In this document: one piece after another, positions 15,548 to 23,003 of the stretch
How the letters are laid out: every line of letters starts with the position of its first letter
How positions within the stretch are numbered: the stretch's first letter is position 1
NCBI GenBank assembly: GCA_034005635.1
Contig: JAVEUJ010000013.1
Location: 1 to 29,408, forward strand
DNA from: JAAZFE01 sp034005635
GTDB taxonomy: Bacteria > Verrucomicrobiota > Kiritimatiellia > CAIQIC01 > Lenti-01
Length of the DNA stretch: 29,408 nt
Reading direction: 5' to 3'
The notes under the pieces: generated by a model
What the model was told of the DNA's origin: nothing
Database searches by the model: none
The model's input: the letters and a program-made list of their open reading frames with translations, nothing else
Program-made: the position numbers and the translations under genes

Positions 15548-15590
15548 ACATATTGCAATATGTATAGTATATGTATTGCAATAACTATAC
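15548..15590. promoter_or_regulatory. AT-rich palindrome cluster
   Basis: ACATATTGCAATATGT (15548-15563) is a perfect 16-base palindrome. Its core TATTGCAATA recurs at 15574-15583. GTATAGT (15562-15568) and ACTATAC (15584-15590) form a second inverted repeat interleaved with it. The arrangement looks like an operator or a cruciform-prone site. No gene starts close by: the next is tRNA-His, about 190 bases downstream. Confidence 0.45.
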
Positions 15591-15677
15591 TGGATGGAAT
15601 TGGTTCCCTGCTTGGATAAATACAGCAGAATTAAACAGCACATCCGAGCCAGACATGCCGGGTGATTGTCGGGTAAT

Positions 15678-15697
15678 CGCCTCAAGCAAGGCGTTTT
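15678..15697 (+). terminator. Weak intrinsic terminator candidate
   Basis: CGCCT and AGGCG form a 5-bp stem with a CAAGCA loop, followed at once by TTTT. The stem is short. It could end readthrough from the repeat region before the tRNA promoter. Confidence 0.35.
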
Positions 15698-15712
15698 ATC
15701 GCTCGACCCTAT

Positions 15713-15736
15713 TTCGTCGGCCTATTCGTCGGCCTT
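15713..15736. repeat. Two tandem 12-base repeats before tRNA promoter
   Basis: TTCGTCGGCCTA is followed directly by TTCGTCGGCCTT. The second copy runs into the -35 element of the predicted tRNA-His promoter, so the pair could be an upstream regulatory element or a simple slippage duplication. Confidence 0.55.
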
Positions 15737-15763
15737 GCCATTTTTTCAAAGATGGGGTAGAAC
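15735..15763 (+). promoter_or_regulatory. Predicted promoter of tRNA-His
   Basis: TTGCCA (15735-15740), a 17-base spacer and TAGAAC (15758-15763) place the start of transcription near 15771, about ten bases before the tRNA. That is a normal leader length for a tRNA gene. Confidence 0.55.
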
Positions 15764-15780
15764 ATGCGAACCAAACCGGT

Positions 15781-15858
15781 GGTGGATATAGCTCAACTTG
15801 GTAGAGCACCAGATTGTGGTTCTGGCTGTTGCGGGTTCAAATCCCGTTATCCACCCCA
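15781..15858 (+). tRNA. tRNA-His (GTG anticodon), CCA encoded
   Basis: A full cloverleaf is seen: acceptor GTGGATA/TATCCAC, D-arm GCTC/GAGC, anticodon arm CCAGA-TTGTGGT-TCTGG with anticodon GTG, and T-arm GCGGG-TTCAAAT-CCCGT. The extra G at position -1 (15781) faces discriminator C73 (15855), the identity pair recognised by histidyl-tRNA synthetase. CCA is encoded (15856-15858) and a run of six T follows, which may end the transcript. The EF-G-like gene lies about 200 bases downstream on the same strand. Confidence 0.97.
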
Positions 15859-16060
15859 TTTTTTATACCGGCAGCGTGAGTGGGGGGCATGCGCCGCTTG
15901 TCTGGTTTTGCCTTCCTTCAGCCTTCTGTAGCTTCAGCACCTTGGCGTGAGCAATTTCCCGGTTGCGGTGGAGATGGAATTTGTATAGGGTTTGCATTTC
16001 CATGCCCGGGCTTTGTTACCGGGTCGATCCGAAACGAATGGCAGGAAAGGCAATAGCATC

Positions 16061-18082
16061 ATGAAGGATATCCCGATCGCGGATGTACGCAATTTCGTAT
16101 TGATGGGGCATACGGGCAGCGGTAAGACAACGCTGGTGGATTCTTTGCTATTTAAGCTGGGTGTTACTGATCGTCAGGGGAATCCGGGTGACGGCACCAG
16201 CGCCGCAGACTGGACTGACGAAGAGAAGGGGCGCAAAATCACGATCTGGGCGAAGCCGTTCGACATGGTGTGGCGTCCCAAAGGCGACAAGGCCCTGCGC
16301 CTGGTGGTACTGGACACGCCGGGATATGCCGATTTCTTGGGTCAGATGGTGGCGGCCTCGAGCGTGGCAGACGCCGCCCTAATCCTTGTGGATGCGACCG
16401 CGGGCGTTCAGGTGGGTACCATGCGGGCCTGGAAGCGTTGCGAGACGCTCGGTCTACCACGCGCTATTGTCATCACCGGCTTGGACAAGGAAAATGCGAA
16501 TTTTGCCGGGACGGTGGCCGCCGTTCAGGAATTGTGGGGGCCCCGCTGTGAGGTGGTGACCTATCCGGGCGGCGATAAGAAAAGCGTTCTTGATGCGCTA
16601 TCCGCGGAGGATGCGACAGCTGAAGAAATCCGCTCTCGGCTGACAGATGTAGCGGCGGAATCCAGTGATGAGCTGATCGAAAAGGTGCTCAACGGCGAGG
16701 CGCTGTCGGCCGACGAACTGTCCAGCGGATTGCGTTCCTCGGTGGTGCAGGCCAAGTTTATTCCGATATTTGGGGTGATGGCCCGGCAGTCAGTCGGGTT
16801 GGAAGAGTTGATGGCCGGGCTGAGACGATTGATGCCGAGTCCGGCCGACCGGCCGATGCAGGATGCGGCGGGCGTCGAGGTGGACCCGGCTGAGAGCGCG
16901 CCATTGGTGGCGCAAGTCTGGAGGTCGATCAACGACCCGTTTGTTGGGCAGTTGACGATGGCGCGCGTATGGGGGGGCACGCTGAAGGAAAACAGCGAAA
17001 TTTACAACGCGACCAAGGAGCAGAAGGAGCGGGTGGGCATTGTCTACCTGCTCAATGGCAAAAAGCAGGATCCAGCTGTCGAGGCGCAGGCGGGTGACAT
17101 TGTCGCGCTAGCCAAGCTGAAGACCACCGTGCTCAACGACACGCTTTGTGCCCCCGGCCATTCGGTGCAGATGCCACCGATTGTCTTCCCGAATCCGGTG
17201 GTATCCTTTGCGGTACATCCCAAAAATCAGGGAGACGAGGACAAACTGGGGCAGGGGTTGCAGCGTGTGGCCGACGACGATCCGACGATCCATGTTGTCC
17301 GCAACGACGAGACGCACGAGCTGATCATTTCGGGCATTGGCGATGTGCAGATCGACACGGCAATGGACCGCATGAAAGCGCGCAGCAAGGTGGAAGTGAC
17401 CCTGACCACGCCCAAGGTGGCCTATAAGGAAACGGTGACGTCCAAAGGCGAAGGTCGCCACAAACACAAGAAGCAGTCCGGTGGCCGCGGTCAGTACGGC
17501 GAAGTCTATCTGCGCATCGAGCCGATGCCCCCCGATGTGGAGCACTGGTTTGTGGATGGCATTGTCGGCACGAGCATCCCGCGCAATTTCCTGCCCGCGA
17601 TTGAAAAGGGGCTGGTCGAGGGCATGGCCAAAGGGGCGGTGGCCGGCTACCCGGTGGTGAATACCATGGTGACCGTCTATGACGGCAGCTCGCATGACGT
17701 GGACAGCTCTGAAATCGCCTTCAAAATTGCCGCGCGCACCGCGTTCAAGGATGGCATGAGCAAGGCCAAGCCGGTGTTGCTGGAGCCGATCATGAACGTG
17801 CGGGTGACAATTCCGGGCGAATTCATGGGCGATTGCACCGGCGACCTGAACCACCGGCGTGGCCGGATCTTGGGCATGGAGTCCGATGACGGTCTGCAAG
17901 TGATCGTGGCCGAGGTGCCGCAATCCGAAATGTTCAAGTACTCGTCGGAATTGCGCTCGATGACGGGTGGTCGCGGATCTTTCGAGCTGACCTTCAGCCG
18001 TTATGAAGTCGTACCCGCGAACGTGGCGCAGAAGGTCATTGCGGAGGCCGAGAAGACCAAGCAGGCTGACGACGAGGATTAA
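16061..18082 (+). CDS. Elongation factor G-like GTPase (EF-G2 type)
   Basis: 673 residues with the EF-G domain order: GTPase (about 8-265), beta-barrel II (290-375), III (390-465), IV (465-585) and V (590-665). G1 is GHTGSGKT (16-23), where canonical EF-G has GHIDAGKT; this marks the EF-G2-like branch. G3 is DTPG (85-88). The G4 position, NKxD in EF-G, reads TGLD (139-142), so two of the guanine-recognition residues differ. Domain IV keeps SGGRGQYGEV, IPRNFLPAIEKG and DGSSHDVDSSEIAFKIAA. This paralogue's role is less clear than that of EF-G and may be regulatory. The start is MKDIPIADVR with AGGAAAGG upstream; an in-frame ATG at 15992 adds 23 non-conserved residues. yebC follows after 51 bases. 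Confidence 0.9.
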   Translation: MKDIPIADVRNFVLMGHTGSGKTTLVDSLLFKLGVTDRQGNPGDGTSAADWTDEEKGRKITIWAKPFDMVWRPKGDKALRLVVLDTPGYADFLGQMVAASSVADAALILVDATAGVQVGTMRAWKRCETLGLPRAIVITGLDKENANFAGTVAAVQELWGPRCEVVTYPGGDKKSVLDALSAEDATAEEIRSRLTDVAAESSDELIEKVLNGEALSADELSSGLRSSVVQAKFIPIFGVMARQSVGLEELMAGLRRLMPSPADRPMQDAAGVEVDPAESAPLVAQVWRSINDPFVGQLTMARVWGGTLKENSEIYNATKEQKERVGIVYLLNGKKQDPAVEAQAGDIVALAKLKTTVLNDTLCAPGHSVQMPPIVFPNPVVSFAVHPKNQGDEDKLGQGLQRVADDDPTIHVVRNDETHELIISGIGDVQIDTAMDRMKARSKVEVTLTTPKVAYKETVTSKGEGRHKHKKQSGGRGQYGEVYLRIEPMPPDVEHWFVDGIVGTSIPRNFLPAIEKGLVEGMAKGAVAGYPVVNTMVTVYDGSSHDVDSSEIAFKIAARTAFKDGMSKAKPVLLEPIMNVRVTIPGEFMGDCTGDLNHRRGRILGMESDDGLQVIVAEVPQSEMFKYSSELRSMTGGRGSFELTFSRYEVVPANVAQKVIAEAEKTKQADDED

Positions 18083-18133
18083 CACCAGACGGACGGTGGT
18101 ATCGCCGGAGCGGCGAGAAAGACAGGGCAGGAT

Positions 18134-18880
18134 ATGAGCGGTCATAGCAAGTGGTCGACGATCAAGCACAAAAAAGGTGCCGCTGACGCCAAGCGCGGCA
18201 AGATCTTCAGCAAGCTGGCCAAAGAGTTGACGGTGTCGGCGCGGATTAGCGGCGCAGATCCCGGAACCAACATCACGCTGCGGACGATTCTTGCCAAGTG
18301 CAAAGCCTGTAACATGCCCGCCGATAATATCGAACGAGCCCTCAAGAAGGGTACCGGCGAATTGCAGGGCGAGGCTCTGGAAGAAATTTTATTCGAGAGC
18401 TATGCCCCGGGCGGCGTCGGCCTGATTATCCAGTGCCTGTCCGACAACCGGAACCGCTCCGTGGCCGAAGTCCGTCACTCGCTCAACCGTCATAACGCCA
18501 CCTTGGCGGGCACCAATCAGGTCATGCGCCACTTTCAACGGCGCGGACAAATCTTGATCGATGCCGAGGGCGTGGACGAAGACAAGTTGATGGAAGTCGT
18601 TCTGGAGGCTGGGGCCGAGGATATGGAGAACACGGGCGGCGGGTTTGAAATCCTGACTGAGCCGGGAGCCTACAACGAAATTTCAGAGATAATCACTGCG
18701 GCCGGTTATCCGGTGTTCGAGGAATCCGGCGTGAATTTGATTCCGATGGTCACGGTGCCGGTGACCGAAAAAAACCAGGCTGCCAATTTGATCAAGCTGA
18801 TCGAGGCTCTCGAAGAACTCGATGACGTCCAAAACGTCTATATGAATGCCGATATCGCCGACGAAGCGATCGAAGAATAG
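18134..18880 (+). CDS. yebC: YebC/TACO1-family translation/transcription factor
   Basis: 248 residues with the family's N-terminal signature MSGHSKWSTIKHKKGAADAK and RGKIFSKLAKEL, then NMPADNIERALKKGTGE, ESYAPGGVGLIIQCLSDNRN and the acidic C-terminus EALEELDDVQNVYMNAD. YebC proteins bind DNA or help ribosomes past difficult stretches such as proline runs. The Pro-rich proteins encoded nearby make the latter a reasonable, though untested, link. ruvC starts 14 bases downstream, the common yebC-ruvC arrangement. Confidence 0.97.
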   Translation: MSGHSKWSTIKHKKGAADAKRGKIFSKLAKELTVSARISGADPGTNITLRTILAKCKACNMPADNIERALKKGTGELQGEALEEILFESYAPGGVGLIIQCLSDNRNRSVAEVRHSLNRHNATLAGTNQVMRHFQRRGQILIDAEGVDEDKLMEVVLEAGAEDMENTGGGFEILTEPGAYNEISEIITAAGYPVFEESGVNLIPMVTVPVTEKNQAANLIKLIEALEELDDVQNVYMNADIADEAIEE

Positions 18881-18894
18881 CAGGGGGCGGGGGC

Positions 18895-19386
18895 ATGAAG
18901 GTGCTGGGCATCGACGCTTCGCTGCGGGGCACCGGGCTGGGGGTGATTGAGCAGCAAGGATCGAAGACGGTTTCGCGCCATTGGGAAGTGGTGAAGATTC
19001 CGGCTAAGGCTCCCCATTCGGAATGCCTGCGCGCGATCCGCGAACGGCTGGATGCGGTGTTGGCCAAGTATCAGCCTGCTGCGGCCGTGATCGAGGGTGG
19101 TTTTTTCTTTAAGAATGCCAAGGTGGCCATGGTGTTGGGGGAAGTGCGCGGGGTGGCGATTGCCAGTTGCGCCACGGCGGGCGTTCCCGTGTTTGAATAT
19201 TCTCCACGTCGTGCCAAACAAAATGTCACCGGCTGGGGTGCCGCGCCAAAAGAACAGGTGGCGCGGATGGTCAAATCGGTGCTGGGCCTCAACGAGATCC
19301 CGCCATCGGATGCCGCCGATGCCTTGGCGTTGGCGTTGTGTCATCTGCAAACCAACCGCAGCCTGCTTGCCAGCGAGCCGATCTAA
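18895..19386 (+). CDS. ruvC: Holliday-junction resolvase RuvC
   Basis: 163 residues, typical length, acting as a dimer that nicks four-way junctions during recombination. Catalytic acids are D7 (LGIDASLRGTG), E67 (AVIEGGFF), D139 and D142 (PPSDAADALALAL). FEYSPRRAKQNVTGWGAAPKE matches the family's C-terminal half. ruvA and ruvB, often adjacent, are not in this window. The start ATG follows a G-rich ribosome site 14 bases after yebC. Confidence 0.95.
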   Translation: MKVLGIDASLRGTGLGVIEQQGSKTVSRHWEVVKIPAKAPHSECLRAIRERLDAVLAKYQPAAAVIEGGFFFKNAKVAMVLGEVRGVAIASCATAGVPVFEYSPRRAKQNVTGWGAAPKEQVARMVKSVLGLNEIPPSDAADALALALCHLQTNRSLLASEPI

Positions 19387-19387
19387 G

Positions 19388-20071
19388 ATGGTGGCGGGGG
19401 AGGGGCAGGAGCGGCTGCGGCTGGAGGGCGTCGGGAAGAGTTTTCGCACGCCCTCGGGGGTTGTCGAGATTCTCAAAGGCGTGTCCCTGACCCTGGGCGC
19501 GGGGCAGTTCGGCGTGATTACGGGCCCCTCAGGCTCTGGCAAGACTACGTTGTTGATGGTGGCGGGGCTGCTGCAAGATACAGATGCTGGCCGGGTCTGG
19601 TTTGACGGTTGCGAAGTATCGGGGCTCGACGAGGGCGCGCGGGCCGATATTCGCAAGCATGGGGTGGGGATGGTATTCCAGAAATTTTGTTTGCTACCCC
19701 ACCGCAGCGCCTTGGACAACGTGCAGTTTCGATTCCGCTATCTGGCACAGGATGCGCGCAGTGCACGGAGTTTGGCGGAGGCGGCGCTTGCCCGAGTGGG
19801 GCTGACGGACAAGGCGCAGCAGCCGGCGCGTCTGCTGTCCGCAGGCGAGATGCAGCGCGTGGCGATTGCCCGGGCACTGGCCCTGCCGCCCCGGCTGCTG
19901 CTGGCCGATGAGCCCACTGGGAACCTTGATCCTGCGGCCGCCGCGAGCGTTATGGACCTGTTTCACAGCCTGAACCGCGAGGGTATGTCCATCCTGCTGG
20001 TGACGCATAATCCGCACTGGGTGACCGCCGGTACGCGCCAGTGGACCATGCGCGATGGTCAATTGACCTGA
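19388..20071 (+). CDS. LolD/MacB-like ABC transporter ATPase
   Basis: 227 residues, the length of LolD-type subunits. Motifs are Walker A GPSGSGKT (46-53), Q-loop VFQKF (96-100), a signature reading LSAGEMQRVAIARAL (150-164) and Walker B LLLADEPTGNLD (170-181), with the switch His in LVTHN. The signature has Ala where LSGGE is usual. The EPTGNLD wording and small size indicate the lipoprotein-release/MacB branch. No FtsX-like permease gene (LolC/E) adjoins it, so the partner lies elsewhere. The chosen ATG begins one base after the ruvC stop; the frame is open further upstream within ruvC. A lipoprotein amidase is encoded elsewhere in the window, consistent with a Lol system. Confidence 0.86.
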   Translation: MVAGEGQERLRLEGVGKSFRTPSGVVEILKGVSLTLGAGQFGVITGPSGSGKTTLLMVAGLLQDTDAGRVWFDGCEVSGLDEGARADIRKHGVGMVFQKFCLLPHRSALDNVQFRFRYLAQDARSARSLAEAALARVGLTDKAQQPARLLSAGEMQRVAIARALALPPRLLLADEPTGNLDPAAAASVMDLFHSLNREGMSILLVTHNPHWVTAGTRQWTMRDGQLT

Positions 20072-20115
20072 CGGGAGACCGGAGCCGTGCGGACAGCCGG
20101 AAATGGCAAAAAGAA

Positions 20116-20144
20116 TTGCGTTTGGGACAGGGGGGGGCTAGGGT
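20116..20144 (+). promoter_or_regulatory. Candidate promoter of SRP RNA
   Basis: TTGCGT (20116-20121), 17 bases, then TAGGGT (20139-20144) would start transcription near 20151. The RNA would then carry extra 5' sequence including a small hairpin (GTTCC...GGAAC, 20166-20182) before the SRP stem. The boxes are only partly consensus. Confidence 0.35.
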
Positions 20145-20185
20145 ACCAGAGGCTTGCCGGGACGGGTTCCGGCGGCTGGAACTGA

Positions 20186-20328
20186 CTCTGTCCAGGCCGG
20201 TTGCCATGGGCTGGGCCCCATGCGACGGATGCGGCCAAAACCCCGCCAGGGCCGGAAGGCAGCAACGGTATGGTCGTTATTCCGGGTGCCGTGGGTGTCC
20301 TGGTTCATGGCGACCGGCTTGGATGGAG
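20186..20328 (+). ncRNA. ffs: Signal recognition particle RNA (4.5S-like)
   Basis: The Ffh-binding tip is unmistakable: GCCAGGGCCGGAAGGCAGCA shows the GGAA tetraloop, a GCC/GGC stem and the symmetric loop made by GGAC and AGCA, as in 4.5S RNA. A GGGTGCC-like segment follows. The long stem closes through AGGCCGGTTGCCATG (20194-20208) and CATGGCGACCGGCTT (20306-20320), 15 pairs with two G-U, then continues to 20186/20328. Exact ends are uncertain, and a longer form starting near 20151 is possible. It lies about 30 bases before dnaX, and ffs-dnaX-ybaB-recR is a widely conserved order. Confidence 0.9.
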
Positions 20329-20359
20329 CACTGAGCGCAATCCCGTCGGGAGAACAACC

Positions 20360-22006
20360 ATGGCGTATGAAGTTTTGGCGCGGAAGTGGCGTCCACAGCA
20401 ATTCGGAGAAGTCGTCGGGCAGGGGCATGTCATTCAGACCCTGACCCGGGCCATCCAAACAAACCGGGTGGCCCACGCCTATTTGTTTGTGGGGCCGCGG
20501 GGAACCGGCAAGACGACCACCGCCCGCCTGCTGGCCAAGGCGCTCAACTGTCAGCAGCGCGGCGAGAATGCCGATCCGTGCGACACGTGCACGTCGTGCC
20601 GCGAAATTGTGGCCGGCAACAGTTTGGATGTGATCGAGATCGATGGTGCTTCGACCACCAATGTTGATCATGTGCGCGAGCTGCGCGATAACGTGCGTTA
20701 TGCGCCTGCGCGTGGCCCATTCAAGGTCTACATCATCGACGAAGTTCACATGCTCAGCACCGGGGCGTTCAACGCCTTGCTCAAGACCCTGGAAGAGCCG
20801 CCGGCGCACGTGAAATTCCTCTTGGCGACGACCGATGTGCACAAGGTACCTGCCACCATCTTGTCGCGCTGTCAGCGTTTTGATCTGCGGCGGATTGGGC
20901 TGAAAGACATCGTTGGTCGGCTGGAAGAGATTGCCAAGGCCGAGAAATGGACCGTGAGCCCTGAGGCCCTGCTGGCCATTGCGCGAGGCGCGGAGGGGGG
21001 GCTGCGCGACGCAGAGTCGGCGCTGGACCAGATTGTGTCGTTCCGTGGTGAAACCGTCGAGGAGGCCGATGTCCTGGGGGTGTTTGGATTGGTGTCGTGG
21101 ACCACGATTGACCGGCTGGCCACGGCGGTCCTGAAGGGCGATGCGGCTGAAGCCCTTAAAACCGTCACGGAACTGGATGAAGGCGGACGAGACCTGCAGC
21201 GACTGGTGCAGGAGCTGCTGGGGCATTTCCGCAACGTACTGGTATGGACCCATGCACCGGATTTGGCCGCGACGTTTGATTTGACGGAAGTCCAGTTGGA
21301 GGGACTGAAGACGCAGGCGGCGCTGGCCGATGGCGAAAAACTGCTGCGCGTGGTGGAAATTCTGACGGAGGCCGCCACCCAGGCGCGGTTCGCTCTGTCG
21401 CGCCGTACCGTGGTGGAGGTGGCGCTGCTGAAGGCGGCACGTGCGGCGACCGTAGTTAGTATCGACGAATTGATCGCCCGAATCGAGGCGAGTTCGGCGG
21501 ACAGCGGCGCGCCGGCGCCGTCCGCCGCGGAATCCCCTTCACCGGCGCGCATGGCGGAGGCGCCGCCAGCCGCCCGAGCGGCGACACCCCAAGCTCCGGC
21601 TGATGAGGTGGCGCAGTTGAAGCAGCGCTGGGCGGCAATCCTTGAGCGGGTGGCGGCGACCGCGCAGATGGCGGCTCCCTACCTGAAGGAGGCCGCGCCG
21701 CTGCGGGTGGAGGGCGACTATGTCGTGCTCGGGTTCGACCCGGAATTTGAAAAGCACCTCGCTCTGGTACAGACCCCGCGCGCCATACAGGCCATCGAGC
21801 AGGCTGTCCGCCATGAGCTGCGCCGACAGGTGGGCATTCGCTTCGTGGTGGAGGACCTTCCGCGAGTGCCGGTAGTCGACAGCCCAGCCGCTCCGGCTAC
21901 CCCGCCCAAGAAGAAGGGTGCGCCCAGGAAAAAACTGGTGGACGATCCGGCCGTGAAGAAGACCATCGAGGAGTTCGATGCGGAAGTAATAGAGATACGC
22001 GACTAG
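20360..22006 (+). CDS. dnaX: DNA polymerase III subunit gamma/tau
   Basis: 548 residues of the clamp-loader ATPase that organises the replicase. The start MAYEVLARKWRPQQF is canonical and has GGGAG upstream. In-frame codons back to 20201 belong to the SRP RNA and are excluded. Walker A is GPRGTGKT (45-52), the zinc site is C64, C74, C77 and C80, Walker B/DExH is IIDEVH (125-130), and SRC (169-171) holds the arginine finger. A Pro/Ala linker (about 375-410) precedes the tau-like C-terminal part, ending with a basic patch (PPKKKGAPRKK) and an acidic tail. The AAAAAAC stretch at 21929-21935 is not in the phase needed for a programmed -1 shift, so only one product is predicted. Confidence 0.97.
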   Translation: MAYEVLARKWRPQQFGEVVGQGHVIQTLTRAIQTNRVAHAYLFVGPRGTGKTTTARLLAKALNCQQRGENADPCDTCTSCREIVAGNSLDVIEIDGASTTNVDHVRELRDNVRYAPARGPFKVYIIDEVHMLSTGAFNALLKTLEEPPAHVKFLLATTDVHKVPATILSRCQRFDLRRIGLKDIVGRLEEIAKAEKWTVSPEALLAIARGAEGGLRDAESALDQIVSFRGETVEEADVLGVFGLVSWTTIDRLATAVLKGDAAEALKTVTELDEGGRDLQRLVQELLGHFRNVLVWTHAPDLAATFDLTEVQLEGLKTQAALADGEKLLRVVEILTEAATQARFALSRRTVVEVALLKAARAATVVSIDELIARIEASSADSGAPAPSAAESPSPARMAEAPPAARAATPQAPADEVAQLKQRWAAILERVAATAQMAAPYLKEAAPLRVEGDYVVLGFDPEFEKHLALVQTPRAIQAIEQAVRHELRRQVGIRFVVEDLPRVPVVDSPAAPATPPKKKGAPRKKLVDDPAVKKTIEEFDAEVIEIRD

Positions 22007-22023
22007 CCAAGGAGATGTGAATT

Positions 22024-22338
22024 ATGAACATGATGAAAATGATGAAGCAGGCTGCGAGCATGCAGAAGAACATGGCCAAGGTACAAGAGGAGCTGGCGGC
22101 GCAAGAGCTGGACTTTCAAAGTGGCGGCGGCGCAGTGGGCGTGACGATCAGCGGCGATGGGAACATTCGGCGCATTCGGATTGATCCGGCGGCGGTGGAG
22201 GGCGGGGACGCTGAGATGCTGGAAGACTTGGTGCTGGCGGCGGTGCAGGGGGCGCAGGAGCTGGCGAAGGATACCGCCGGGGAGCAGATGAAGAAGGTCA
22301 CGGCGGGAATGGGACTGCCGCCGGGAATGGGATTCTAG
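22024..22338 (+). CDS. ybaB: YbaB/EbfC nucleoid-associated protein
   Basis: 104 residues, a small dimeric DNA-binding protein of the EbfC family found between dnaX and recR in most bacteria. It has the Met/Lys-rich helix MNMMKMMKQAASMQKNMAKV, a beta-hairpin region (GAVGVTISGDGNIRRIRID) and a C-terminal helix ending GMGLPPGMGF. A strong AAGGAGATG ribosome site precedes the start. The recR ATG follows 7 bases after the stop. Confidence 0.96.
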   Translation: MNMMKMMKQAASMQKNMAKVQEELAAQELDFQSGGGAVGVTISGDGNIRRIRIDPAAVEGGDAEMLEDLVLAAVQGAQELAKDTAGEQMKKVTAGMGLPPGMGF

Positions 22339-22345
22339 AAACCAT

Positions 22346-22939
22346 ATGGATCCGCTGGGACAATTAACAACGGCGTTGGCGCGGCTGCCGGGTATTGGGC
22401 GGCGGACTGCCGAGCGCTTGGCGGTCCATCTGGCGCGGAATCCGACTGGCGTGGGGCGTGAGTTAGCGGAAGCTATCGCCGGGGCGCGCCAGAGTCTGGC
22501 TGCCTGCAAGTTGTGCGGTAGCGTGACGGCCAAAACCGAGAATCCGTGCCGACTGTGTTCGGATGTCCGCCGCGACGACACGATTTTGTGCGTGGTGGAA
22601 GACCCGGCGGATATCGCACTGCTGGAGCGTAGCGGTGAATACCACGGGCGTTACTTTGCACTGATGGGCAAGCTTTCGCCAATGCGTGGAGAGGGAATCG
22701 GTGAGTTACGTTTGCCAGCGCTGCTGGAGCGCGCGGCAACTGCTCAGGAAATTCTTCTGGCGCTGAATTGCGATGTTGAGAGCGAGGCAACGGCCTCATA
22801 TTTGCGCCATGTGCTGACGCAGAAGCTGCCCAAGCTGAAGATCAGCCGCCTAGCGCTGGGCATCCCGGCAGGCAGTGCAATTGCCTTCTCCGACCCGGTG
22901 ACGCTTGGCCGCGCGATCCGAGGCCGCACCGAGGCGTAA
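22346..22939 (+). CDS. recR: Recombination mediator RecR
   Basis: 197 residues. RecR, with RecO, loads RecA at gaps. The N-terminal helix-hairpin-helix reads LARLPGIGRRTAERLAVHL. The zinc finger uses C54, C57, C68 and C71. The Toprim domain begins ILCVVEDPADI and includes YFALMGKLSPMRGEGIGEL and LALNCDVESEATASYL. The length is typical and all motifs are intact. It is the last gene of the plus-strand run and converges on the protein-kinase gene 64 bases away. Confidence 0.97.
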   Translation: MDPLGQLTTALARLPGIGRRTAERLAVHLARNPTGVGRELAEAIAGARQSLAACKLCGSVTAKTENPCRLCSDVRRDDTILCVVEDPADIALLERSGEYHGRYFALMGKLSPMRGEGIGELRLPALLERAATAQEILLALNCDVESEATASYLRHVLTQKLPKLKISRLALGIPAGSAIAFSDPVTLGRAIRGRTEA

Positions 22940-23003
22940 CAACAGGTCCAGGCCAAGTCGAGAGCGACCCTGCCGGATGTAGGGAAAGACTTGGCGGGGG
23001 CCG

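Noticed and set aside
17108..18169. Minus-strand open frame opposite the EF-G-like gene
   Set aside because: It is an antisense shadow of conserved domains II-V and has no recognisable motif.
20201..20359. N-terminal extension of DnaX by 53 residues
   Set aside because: These codons overlap the SRP RNA stem, and the canonical MAYEVLARKWRP start with a ribosome site is at 20360.
21929..21935. AAAAAAC as a programmed frameshift site in dnaX
   Set aside because: The dnaX codons here are AAA AAA CTG, which is not the A-AAA-AAC phase required for tandem -1 slippage, and no following stem is evident.
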